Shown piece by piece: positions 11,801-22,074 of a stretch of 64,000 bases of DNA. The stretch spans positions 7,874,001 to 7,938,000 of the forward strand of contig NC_057790.1 of NCBI RefSeq assembly GCF_014905175.1, in the 5' to 3' direction. The notes under the pieces were generated by a model, which searched no databases, had not been told where the DNA came from, and saw only the letters and a list, made by a program, of their open reading frames with translations. Within the stretch, counting starts at the first letter, position 1, and every line of letters starts with the position of its first letter. Position numbers and translations under genes: made by a program. Origin of the DNA: Aphidius gifuensis. Taxonomy: Eukaryota > Arthropoda > Insecta > Hymenoptera > Braconidae.

Positions 11801-14733
11801 GATATGTTGCCAAAATTATGTTTCAAGGAAAGAATTCCTTAGTCACATTAATTCCTTAGCTACATCTTTTCCTTAGCTACATCTTTTTCTTAGCTACTGC
11901 TTTTCCTTGGACATATGTATTTTTAAAAAATAAATTCACATGTTTTTTTATATATAAAATAAAAAAAAAATGTCCAAGGAAAAGCAGTAGCTAAGGAAAA
12001 GATGTAGCTAAGGAATTAATGTGACTAAGGAATTCTTTCCTTGAAACATAATTTTTTGGCAACATTAATCCCTGAGCCACATTAATTCCTTAGCTACTGC
12101 TTTTCCTTGGACATATGTATTTTTAAAAAATAAATTCACATGTTTTTTTATATATAAAATAAAAAAAAATGTCCAAGGAAAAGCAGTAGCTAAGGAAAAG
12201 ATGAAGCTAAGGAATTAATGTGACTAAGGAATTATTTCCTTAAAACATAATTCTTTGGCAACCTCATCTCTTTATTATCATACTGCTTTTTCCTTGGACA
12301 TTTTTATTTATTTTATAAATAAAATACATGAATTTATTTTTCAAAAATACAAATGTCCGGAAAAGCAAAGCTATGAAAGATGTAGCTAGGAAAGATAAGT
12401 AGGGAAAGATGTAGTTATGTAGCTGGGAATTAATGACTAAGGAATTCTTTCCTTGAAACATAATTTTTGGCAACATTAACCAGCCAATTCCTTAGCTACT
12501 GCTTTTCCTTGGACATTTGTATTTTTGAAAAATAAATTCACATGTATTTTATTTATAAAATAAATAAAAAATGTCCAAGGAAAAGCAGTAGCTAAGGAAA
12601 AGATGTAGCTAAGGAATTGAGGTTGCCAAAGAATTATGTTTTAAGGAAATTCCTTAGCTTCATCTTTTCCTTAGCTACTGCTTTTCCTTGGACATTTTTT
12701 TTTATTTTATATATAAAAAAACATGTGAATTTATTTTTTAAAAATACATATGTCCAAGGAAAAGCAGTAGCTAAGGAATTAATGTGGCTCAGGGATTAAT
12801 GTTGCCAAAAAATTATGTTTCAAGGAAAGAATTCCTTAGTCACATTAATTCCTTAGCTACATCTTTTCCTTAGCTACATCTTTTCCTTAGCTACTGCTTT
12901 TTCTTGGACATTTGTATTTTTGAAAAATAAATTTACATGTATTTTATTTATAAAATAAATAAAAAATGTCCAAGTAAAAGCAGTATAGCTAAGGAAAAGA
13001 TGAAGCTAAGGAATTAATGTGACTAAGGAATTATTTCCTTAAAACATAATTCTTTGGCAACCTCAATTCCTTAGCTACATCTTTTCCTTAGCTACTGCTT
13101 TTCCTTGGACATTTTTTATTTATTTTATAAATAAAATACATGTAAATTTATTTTTCAAAAATACAAATGTCCAAGGAAAAGCAGTAGCTAAGGAATTAAT
13201 GTGGCTAAGGCATTAATGTTGCCAAAAAATTATGTTTCAAGGGAAGAATTCCTTAGTCACATTAATTCCTTAGCTACATCTTTTCCTTAGCTACATCTTT
13301 TTCTTAGCTACTGCTTTTCCTTGGACATGGTTTTTAAAAATAAATTCACATTTTTTATATATAAAAAAATGTCCAAGAGAGTAGCTATGAAAAGATGAAG
13401 CTAAGGAATTAATGTGACTAAGGAATTATTTCCTTAAAACATAATTTTTGGCAACCCAATTCCTTAGCTACATCTTTTCCTTAGCTACTGCTTTTCCTTG
13501 ACATTTTTATTTATTTTATAGATAAAATACATGTGAATTTATTTTTTAAAAATACAAAGGGAAAAGCAGTAGCTAATTAATGTATTAAGGAATTAATGTT
13601 GCCAAAAAATTATGTTTCAAGGTAATAATTTCTTAGTCACATTAATTCCTTAGCTACATCTTTTCCTTAGCTACTGCTTTTCCTTGGACATTTTTTATTT
13701 ATTTTATATATAAAAAAACATGTGAATTTATTTTTTAAAAATACATATGTCCAAGGAAAAGCAGTAGCTAAGGAATTAATGTGGCTCAGGGATTAATGTT
13801 GCCAAAAAATTATGTTTAAAGCTACATTATTTCCTTAGCCACATTTATTCCTTAGCTACTGCTTTTTCTTGGACATTTGTATTTTTGAAAAATAAATTTA
13901 CATGTATTTTATTTATAAAATAAATAAAAAATGTCCAAGTAAAAGCAGTAGCTAAGGAAAAGATGAAGCTAAGGAATTAATGTGACTAAGGAATTATTTC
14001 CTTAAAACATAATTCTTTGGCAACCTCAATTCCTTAGCTACATCTTTTCCTTAGCTACTGCTTTTCCTTGGACATTTTTTATTTATTTTATAAATAAAAT
14101 ACATGTGAATTTATTTTTCAAAAATACAAATGTCCAAGGAAAAGCAGTAGCTAAGGAATTAATGTGGCTAAGGAAATAATGTAGCTTTAAACATAATTTT
14201 TTTGGCAACTGTAATTCCTTAGCTACATCTTTTCCTACTATTTATATCAAATAAATAAAATACATGTAATTTTCATTTTTGAAAAATAAAAATGTCCAAG
14301 GAAAAGCAGCAGCTAAGGAAAAGATGTGGCTAAGGAATGAATGTAGCTTGAAAATATATTTTTTTTGGCAAATGTATTCCCTCAGCCACATCTTTTCCTT
14401 AGCTGCAGCTTTTCTTGGAAATTTTCATTTTCAAAGAATAATTTTGATGTATCTCATTTTTTAAATAAATAAAATACATACAACTTATTTATTCAATAAA
14501 TAAAGTACATGTAGTTCATTTATCCAATAATAAATAAAATACCGCTGCCTATAATGTCATTTTAATAAAAACCATGCTAGGAATTTTTTTTTTTTCAAAT
14601 ACCATAACCTCGATTTAACGACGACAAACGGGCAAGTTCGACATTGTACCGACATACGGCCGACATTGGGTCGACTTTACCGCCGACTTAATAAGTCGAA
14701 CCATATGTCGACCCGACGGAGTATTTCTACCAG
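8777..14733 (+). other. Candidate introner: GT...AG intron defined by the transposon's own TIRs
   Basis: The left TIR contains CCCTG|GTAGAA (donor GT at 8777-8778) and the right TIR contains TTTCTACCAG|GG (acceptor AG at 14732-14733). Both sites are at codon boundaries, so splicing keeps the LRR-2 frame. The net change is 9 nt (CCCTG, GG and one duplicated TA), with no stop at the junction in this frame. The paralogue LRR-4 has no intron here. The TIR inverted pairing also brings the two sites together. Splicing is not shown by DNA alone. Confidence 0.45.
9060..14460. repeat. Array of about 26 palindromic satellite units (about 205 bp each)
   Basis: Each unit opens with ATGTCCAAGGAAAAGCAGTA and closes with its inverse ending CCTTGGACAT, around a short loop containing TTGCCAAA or TTTGGCAAC. 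Units are joined by a second small palindrome with a central ACATGT. Within each arm a 17-bp sub-repeat, AGCTAAGGAAAAGATGT and variants, recurs two to four times. The structure is thus hierarchical: sub-repeat, hairpin, array, giant inverted repeat. Short open frames here are satellite translations, not genes. Confidence 0.9.
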
Positions 14734-14737
14734 GGTA

Positions 14738-15408
14738 GGTCAATTAGTATTTGTGATAATCGACTTCCACACAAACTTCCACCCCTTTTATATCTTTCTT
14801 ATATCAAAGGTCCTATTACTGTAATACATAAAAATTCATTCATTTGTCTACCAAGTCTTCAATATTTGCGAGTGACAAAAACAAGTTTGACGACAATTGA
14901 ACGGGATGCATTTTTTGGACTTGATTATTTAGAAAAAATCAATTTGTCATACAATAACATCAAACGTATTGTCATAAATGTTTTTAACAATCTCCGAGCT
15001 TTAAAAATACTGAGACTTAATAATAATAATATTACTGGCTTTGATATTGGATCATTGATGACCATCAATAATGATTATACACTCATCAATGTAAGTTACA
15101 ATAAAATAGTTGATATACCAGAAAGAACATTTGGCAATCTGGTATGTAAAGTATTTGATATAAGAGAGAATCCACTATTGTCTAGTAAAAGGACAATAAT
15201 GGGATATTCAGCTGAAATCGGAGAATTAATTGATAGATTAGGCCAACGTCATCATCCTGGTCAGCATTTTAAGATATCAGATGACGAACCACGACGTAAA
15301 TATAGCCATTGGATGAGTCACGGTAAAGATTGTCATAGTAATTTCATCTTATTTGGCTCAAAATATAAGTCATCTTGTCGAAAAACATCACCGTATACTT
15401 TAAGATAA
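14738..15408 (+). CDS. LRR-2: 3' part after the transposon
   Basis: Coding continues from the element boundary (TA at 14736-14737) in the register expected from LRR-4 and stays open to TAA at 15406-15408. It encodes the third super-module's Cys-marked start (SFICLPSL near 14845) and further LRRs (LSYNNI, LNNNNI). The conserved non-LRR C-terminal tail is shared with LRR-4. There is no ATG near the boundary; the fragment has no signal peptide of its own and would only be made as part of LRR-2 after splicing or from an insertion-free allele. AATAAA follows at about 15573. The absence of decay on both sides implies a recent insertion or continuing selection. Confidence 0.8.
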
Positions 15409-18139
15409 ATAATTCAGCTGTATTTTCACTAAAGTTTTTGTTGATTTTAATATATGTTATTTAAAGTTAAATTTTTTATCTTTAATTGTCTTCGCAAATT
15501 TCTGATTGGCTCAATACTAATGTTATCATATTTTTTCAACGGCCATCATGAAAAGTCCAAGGTTTTCTCCTCAATAAAAAGACAAACTAAAGAAAGTTAA
15601 AATAAAATATATAAATATTTGAGATATGAGTTATAAAAAATTGTTTTCAAACTTGCTTGTCAGTAGTAATAAAAATGTCATAAAATTATACTTGACATTA
15701 TTTCGACCTTGATGATAAACAAATAATATTATAATACAATTTGTGTAGTTGACTCCATGTTATTTAAAACAGAAATAAAATTTAAATCAATAAATTTAAT
15801 TTTCAAATTGTATTTATTTTTTACCTATAGGCCTAGTTTATTACTAGTATTGTTTTTTGTACGACCAAATGAAAAAACGTTCATATCTCCTAAAGTAAAG
15901 TAGATAGAAAGTTCGTACTAGGACCAAATTAAACCTTAGAAAAAATACTATAATCAAGGATATGATAAAAAGTTACTCAATTGTTTATCACTTTATTATT
16001 AACAAAAGAAGGTTATTGATAAATTTTCAAGACGGATTATTATAGAAAACTAAAAACAAATCATGGATGCGATTTTTTGCCAGAATACTTGGCATTAAAA
16101 AATCTATCTAATTGAGGAATAAAACTTTTTTCACTATTGTTAGAAATTTGTTAATTAACGAAAAAACAAATTTAACGTTTTTTTAGATTTCGTATAACTT
16201 TTGAAAAATCGAACTTAAAAACTTCAATTTAGTCTTAAATTGTTGGTTTTTCGAATACCGAGAGCCACACTCTCTTGATAAAAATCGCTCCGAGCTCAAA
16301 TTAAGGAGTTATCAACAATTGTTTATAACAATAAGTACTATGCACTATCTTATAATGGAAAAATAACCATGAAGGATCGATTTTTACGATTTGTATGAAA
16401 ACAGTGTGGCTCTCAGAAATTTAATTAAGAATTTTTTGAGCTTTATAAAATTTTTCTACGTTGATTTGTTCAAAAGTTATGCAATGCCTAAACAATTATT
16501 GGCAACTCCGTTTTTCATATTTTTTAAGAACGACTTGCGTTTATGCTGCAAACCTTCTTTACCTTACTCGCTCGATCGGTAAAATCGGTATTTATGTTGT
16601 TACATAATTTGAAAAAAAAAAAATATTGAGGTTTGGCACTTTAAATATTGTTGTTTAAAGAATAAAATCAAAACTATAAACTATTTTTTTTCTTTCACTA
16701 TATTTTGATACTTAATTTATCTTTTTTATTAAAACTTTTTATAATTTTGGCGTTTTTAAATTAAAAAAAACAAGTATAAATTGAATGTTTTTCCGTAAAG
16801 TGTTATTAATATAAAATTTAATAAATCTAATAAATATTTGATCTCAGAGCTGTAGCAACCACAAAGGCTTTCGCCGAAGTTTTGAAAATTTTCAATTTTA
16901 ACAGGGAACGAATGCGTTAACAAAATTTTTTTATTTTAATTTTTTTCAATATTCACAAACATCGTGCATCAAAGATGAATATAAAATTTTGAAATAAATT
17001 TCAACTGGTAAGTACATCAGTGCTAATTAATAAAATTGTAAAAAAAAAATCAAAGTTTAATATTTTAATTATGAAAAGTTATTATGAATTTATTTTGTCA
17101 TTAAAAACCAAATTATAAATTAAAATAAAAAAAGTCAAAAACAAAAATATAGCTTTTTAATAAGAAATATATTTTGTATTCTATAAATCATTTATCAAAA
17201 TTGAAAAAACTATGGGCCTAACAAACATAGAAAATTAAAAAATATATATTCGAGACAAAAAAATATACATATATATTATTCAAAATTTATCAAAAGTTTT
17301 AAACTCGTTAAATTTTTGAAAACATACATAATGCATTTTGAAGCTCAAAGTGAATAATTTATAAACAGTTTTAAACTCGTAAAAATTGGTAAAGAAATTT
17401 TCATCCAACTGACATGGAAATTTCAAGGTTTTTCGTAGATAAGCTGACATATAAACGGAAATAGAATTTTATAGTCATAAACATTTATTGCTCGAGTCAG
17501 TTTTAAAAATATCATAAAAATTAATGTATTTTCATTATTACGACCTTCAAATATTTTAAAGCAAGTTTTTTAAAAAAACAATTTTGTTTAAAAAAGAATA
17601 TTTAAAAAAAATATATAAAATATATTCTGGTACTTCCATACATCATATCAAGGATAAATGTAAATTCTTTGTCCATTTATCATATGTTTTCAACAAAATT
17701 ATTATGTACTAGAAATTTGTAATCCACGGAGATTCTGTATCTGGTTCTTACCAAGTCTTATATTTTTTTTTCTACTTGATAGAAATAAATCAAAATTAAA
17801 CAAAAAGTTACATATCTTTTGTAGATAAAAATTAAGTTATAAAATGTATATATAATTCATTTAAATAAAAATAAAAAAGTCAAATAATTGGAAATTAATG
17901 CTAATATTTTGTGTTAAAAAATAATTGGCTAAAAAAAAAAAATTATTTTTAACATTATCACTCGTAAAAACGTGTCAAAGTACATAGATAATAGTTTCAA
18001 GGAAAAATGCATAAATTATTTGAAGGAAGATGGAAATTAATAACTGCGGAAAAATATGTAGGTTGAAAATCAAATGTAAAATGTTATTTTATGTATTTAT
18101 GATAACATATTTAATATTAAAATAGCAAAAGCCTGTATG
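15409..18139. other. Intergenic LRR-2/LRR-3: duplicated LRR-flank modules and small inverted repeats
   Basis: No gene is seen. The block 15535-15720 ('CATCATGAAAAGTCCAAGG' onward) is also present downstream of LRR-4 at 36045-36240, marking the duplicated unit. A short inverted repeat, GAGAGCCACACTCTC near 16260 against AGTGTGGCTCTCAG near 16404, looks like a MITE remnant. The module with AGTTTTAAACTCGTAAAA, CAAGGTTTTTCG and TCATAAACATTTATTGC recurs at 17290-17560 before LRR-3. The rest is AT-rich low complexity. Confidence 0.55.
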
Positions 18140-18170
18140 TATATAAACTTGAAAGAGAATTTTGTCAGTC
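18140..18170 (+). promoter_or_regulatory. Core promoter of LRR-3: TATA box and initiator
   Basis: TATATAAA at 18140-18147 lies 27 bp before the A of an arthropod initiator TCAGT at 18165-18169. The spacing and both motifs are canonical for an insect RNA polymerase II core promoter. The ATG follows about 96 bp downstream. Confidence 0.6.
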
Positions 18171-18262
18171 TTCTATTTAACCTCAAACAGTTTGAGTTAT
18201 TTACAAACCTGTGCTACTTTATTTAATTTAATAATCAATATATAATTGAAAAAAAAAAAAAA

Positions 18263-21200
18263 ATGAAGAAATTTTTAACTTCGTGGCTAATATTTAAAGC
18301 ATTTCTTTTCATTCGTTTACAAAGTGTTTTATCAGAAATAGTTTGTTTTTCGATAGGAAATTCATTTCCAGTGTGTGAAAGAGACTCTTTTGAGTTAATA
18401 CATTATGATCGTAAATATGCCGATTATGAGGAGGATATTGATACAATTAACGTCGATGATAGCGATATTATACTCTTACAAGAGTATGCATTTGACGATG
18501 GTCATTCAGAGACAAAAACAAAAAAGTTGATACTCAGTTTATCTGACGGCAACTTGATAATTGAAAAGAATGCTTTCACAAAATTAACCAGACTTGAATC
18601 TTTGGAAATAACACGAGGTAGAGTTCAATTAAATTATGAAATATTTTGGAACTTAGATTTTTTAAAATTTTTAAAATTAAGAGTTAATGAAACATGGACA
18701 AGACTTAGCGAAGAGTTACAAGATATACCAAATTTGGAAAGTTTGGAGATATTAGATAATGGCACTATTGGTATTTGTGACTCATTTGAGGGTGAATTAA
18801 TAATATCACAGCTTCAGTATACAGGTGGTGAAATTTATCAAATATCAGACAGTTCATTTGAATGTTTGACACAGCTTAAAACCTTGAAAATCACAGAAAC
18901 ACAGTTGTCAGTAATCGGATTTGATGCATTTAGCAATTTAAATAAATTGAAAGTTCTCTCAATAACAATGAATCAAAATCTAAGTTATATTCCACCACAT
19001 AATAATGGCATTATGAGAAATCTTGAAACATTAGATTTAAGTAACAACTCAATAAAAGCAGTCCATGAATACTCATTAATTAGAATGCTCAGTAGGGATT
19101 GTTTATTACTGAATTTAAGCTACAATGCATTAGTTAACCTCAAGAATAAATCGTTTGAAAATTGTCAAACAATTGATCTCTCTGCAAATAAAATAATTCT
19201 TATATCCACTGGTGTATTTAATTATGCAATCGCTGATAAGATTTTATTGAATGAAAACTCAATCATAGATTCTAAGGATCATGTACAATGGGGTATTAAT
19301 GAATTGAATAGAATACATTTTGATATAATTTATCATGAAACTGCAGTCAATAAAGATAGCACATTAGAATGCATTAATCATGAATGTTATTCAAGTGACA
19401 ATGATATTTTTAAAATTTGTAAAAGTTGTAAAACACTTTTATCAGTAACGATGAAATCTATGCCAACTAGACTTTCACCAAAAATACTTGAAATTTCGGA
19501 CAATGAATTATCATATATTGAAAAACAAGCATTTTCTAATTTGATTATTGAAACATTAATCATAGCTTCATCTAGTGAAAGTTTTAAACTCAACTCTGAA
19601 GCATTTAAAGGATTATCAACCCTTAAAAATCTGGTATTCAAGACGTATCCAATTTCAATGGAACAAAATAACATAAATACGTTGAAAAAATTAGAACATC
19701 TTGTAATATCACTTACACTATCAACTCAGAATGAATTTTGCATGTATGTAGAACTTTTAAAAACCTTAAAAAGTTTAATACTTATAGAACATGGTTCATC
19801 TTATTTTTGCAATGATTTGTATAAATCGAAAAATGAAAAACTTCGATATCTTCAATACCAAAAAAGTTTGTTCATAAGAATACCAACGGGATCATTCAAA
19901 TGTCTCCAAGAACTCAATACTCTAATCATCACTGAAGGCCGTCTCAGTTTTTTTAATACTGGAGCATTTGATGGTCTTGAAAATCTCGATACCCTCATAC
20001 TGGAAAATAACAAAATAACTTCAATCAATAAAAAATCATTTATTGGATTGCTGAAATTGAAAAAATTATCACTAGCTTATAATTTGATATCATTTATTGG
20101 AGATGATGCATTTCGATTACAGAAGAGCAATTATTTACCCACTGATTGCACGTTTCACGGAAAAACTGAAGATTTCTGTAAACCTGAAACCCTATCAGTG
20201 TTAGATTTGAGTTTTAATAAATTGGAACACCTAAGAAATGATATGCTCAATGGTATATTGATTGAACATATTGATCTTTCCAATAATGATATAATGTCTC
20301 CTGACGACTACGAATTTGACGACTACAAAATGTTTGATGATTCTAATAAACTTCAATTGTTTCTTGATAAAGAATATGAAAAAAATATAAAGTTTTGGTG
20401 TTTCGATGAAACTTCGTTTATGATTTGTATGAAAAACCATGAATTATTATTTGTAACTCATAACGATATTGATATTCGACGAAAATTTAATATATTTGGT
20501 CCAAAAAATCCATCAGAATTTGTTTCCAATTTAGTACTTGGTTTATATATTGACGACGATTTTTTATCGATACAACCATTTGCATTCGTAAATATGACAA
20601 GTAGAAATCAAGTAAAAACATTAACAATTGATAAACATTCACGAGGTGAATTTATTTTTGTACGAGAAATATTTGCTGGTTTAATAGCTTTAGAAAACTT
20701 TGAACTGAATGTTGGCCCAGTTAAACTTAGAGATCGTCATTTTGATAATCTCCATAATCTCAAATCTTTAAAAATCGAAGCAATTGATGATGAATTCTAC
20801 TTGATTGAAACATTGCAATCTTTACGTCATTTGGAAAGCTTGGAAATTGTTGGGAATGCTTATGTGGGTATTTGTAATGATCCATTTGCAAATAGCATTC
20901 CGGCAATTACCAACCTTTCATATACAAGTGGATTAATAAAAAAATTACGAAAAAAATCATTAACTTGTTTGACATATTTGGAAAAGTTCAAAATAAGTCA
21001 TACATTACTTCGGAGAATCGAAGAAGATGCATTTTATGGACTCTCACATTTAAAAATAATTAATTTGGCCCACAATGAACTCAAACATATTCCGATTAAT
21101 GTTTTCAATCATATCCATACACTGAATGTGCTTGAACTTAATGATAACCGCATTGTGAAAATTGATGTTCATGCATTGACAATGCAAGATAATTTTCCAT

Positions 21201-21403
21201 ATTATAGCTTATTGTTGTTAGATTTAAGTAACAATGAATTGAAAAACTTGAATCATGAACTTGAAGGACTTAAATGTAAAGTACTGGATTTATCGGGAAA
21301 TGACATTGATTCGGATAATATTTTGTTCTTTAATTCCTGTATTCGAAAAATAATTATAAGTTTAAATAATACTATGTCTTTGTTGAATCATTGTCAAAAA
21401 TAA
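18263..21403 (+). CDS. LRR-3: full-length secreted LRR protein, 1046 aa
   Basis: This is a single-exon gene. The ATG at 18263 follows a poly-A leader and begins a signal peptide (residues about 1-24: KK, a hydrophobic core, cleavage near VLS-E). The rest is almost entirely LRRs arranged in three super-modules. Equivalent Cys-bearing landmarks (SFECL, SFKCL, SLTCL) fall near residues 196, 542 and 899, so the protein seems to come from an internal triplication. There is no transmembrane helix, GPI signal or TIR domain, and it ends NHCQK. This is the only uninterrupted full-length LRR gene here and the best reference for the others. LRR-1 is its close paralogue. A TIR-bounded repeat begins 81 bp past the stop and no AATAAA is obvious before it, so the 3' end may lie within the repeat. 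Function is unproven; venom or immune-related protein binding is plausible. Confidence 0.92.
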   Translation: MKKFLTSWLIFKAFLFIRLQSVLSEIVCFSIGNSFPVCERDSFELIHYDRKYADYEEDIDTINVDDSDIILLQEYAFDDGHSETKTKKLILSLSDGNLIIEKNAFTKLTRLESLEITRGRVQLNYEIFWNLDFLKFLKLRVNETWTRLSEELQDIPNLESLEILDNGTIGICDSFEGELIISQLQYTGGEIYQISDSSFECLTQLKTLKITETQLSVIGFDAFSNLNKLKVLSITMNQNLSYIPPHNNGIMRNLETLDLSNNSIKAVHEYSLIRMLSRDCLLLNLSYNALVNLKNKSFENCQTIDLSANKIILISTGVFNYAIADKILLNENSIIDSKDHVQWGINELNRIHFDIIYHETAVNKDSTLECINHECYSSDNDIFKICKSCKTLLSVTMKSMPTRLSPKILEISDNELSYIEKQAFSNLIIETLIIASSSESFKLNSEAFKGLSTLKNLVFKTYPISMEQNNINTLKKLEHLVISLTLSTQNEFCMYVELLKTLKSLILIEHGSSYFCNDLYKSKNEKLRYLQYQKSLFIRIPTGSFKCLQELNTLIITEGRLSFFNTGAFDGLENLDTLILENNKITSINKKSFIGLLKLKKLSLAYNLISFIGDDAFRLQKSNYLPTDCTFHGKTEDFCKPETLSVLDLSFNKLEHLRNDMLNGILIEHIDLSNNDIMSPDDYEFDDYKMFDDSNKLQLFLDKEYEKNIKFWCFDETSFMICMKNHELLFVTHNDIDIRRKFNIFGPKNPSEFVSNLVLGLYIDDDFLSIQPFAFVNMTSRNQVKTLTIDKHSRGEFIFVREIFAGLIALENFELNVGPVKLRDRHFDNLHNLKSLKIEAIDDEFYLIETLQSLRHLESLEIVGNAYVGICNDPFANSIPAITNLSYTSGLIKKLRKKSLTCLTYLEKFKISHTLLRRIEEDAFYGLSHLKIINLAHNELKHIPINVFNHIHTLNVLELNDNRIVKIDVHALTMQDNFPYYSLLLLDLSNNELKNLNHELEGLKCKVLDLSGNDIDSDNILFFNSCIRKIIISLNNTMSLLNHCQK

Positions 21404-22074
21404 TTTCTGTCATATATTAAAAAACAAAAATATATACACATTCTGGAAATGTTATCATTCTGTAAGAAATTTCAATTATTGTTCACGGAGAAAAATAATT
21501 GGTAGATTTTACCTTTTTTGTGTACGATTGGGGGACGCTAAGCAAAAAAATGCAACTTTTACCCGAAAAAAAGGTAAAACTAAAAAAACTATTTTATTCG
21601 GTAAATTTTACAAATTATGAGGTCAATTTTTAATTTTTTAAGAGCAAATCTTACTCTTTTATTTTGTAAAAAATATATGACAAATTAATCAGGCGAAATT
21701 TACCTCTAGACATGCGAATTTCACCTGATAAAATAATGAATTTTGTTTTACATTTTTGAAAGGTAACTTGTGCATTTTATAACGGTAAATTTCGCCTGAT
21801 TAGATTGTAATATATTTTTAACAAAATGAAAAAGTAAGACTTACTATAAAAAATTTAGAATTTACCAAAAAAATTGTAAATTTAACCTAATGAAATTGTA
21901 TTTGAACGTTTACATTTATTTCGGGTAAAAGTTGCCACTCAAATTGGTAACGAAAATGAAAATGAATTGCGTGTATTTTATTTGTTAAAAAAATAGAAAT
22001 CTAGGAACCTTGAAGTTTACTTGAGACAGTTATTAATTTAACAAACGGAATACATGTAATTTATTTAATAAATA

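Larger units (their letters stand above)
8772..14735. mobile_element. 5.96-kb foldback DNA transposon inserted in LRR-2 (TA target)
   Basis: The ends are perfect 14-bp inverted repeats, CCCTGGTAGAAATA and TATTTCTACCAGGG apart from neighbouring bases, flanked by TA (8770-8771 and 14736-14737). Removing the element plus one TA restores alignment with LRR-4 without a frameshift. The terminal arms are reverse complements over at least 570 bp (8772-9345 against 14160-14735), with ATGTCG-rich sub-terminal repeats that could bind a transposase. The core is an array of palindromic satellite units. No transposase is encoded, so it must be mobilised in trans. The superfamily is uncertain; the TA target suggests a Tc1/mariner-like or other TA-specific enzyme. 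Confidence 0.9.

Noticed and set aside
10663..12799. Several near-identical open frames of about 60-73 aa in the satellite
   Set aside because: They are translations of the repeat unit itself on both strands, hydrophobic by composition, with no start context or conservation beyond the DNA repeat.
9060..14460. CRISPR-like array
   Set aside because: Units are palindromic hairpins without distinct spacers, in a eukaryotic genome and inside a TA-flanked transposon.
18263..21403. Toll receptor
   Set aside because: There is no transmembrane helix and no TIR domain; the protein stops after LRRs and a short tail.
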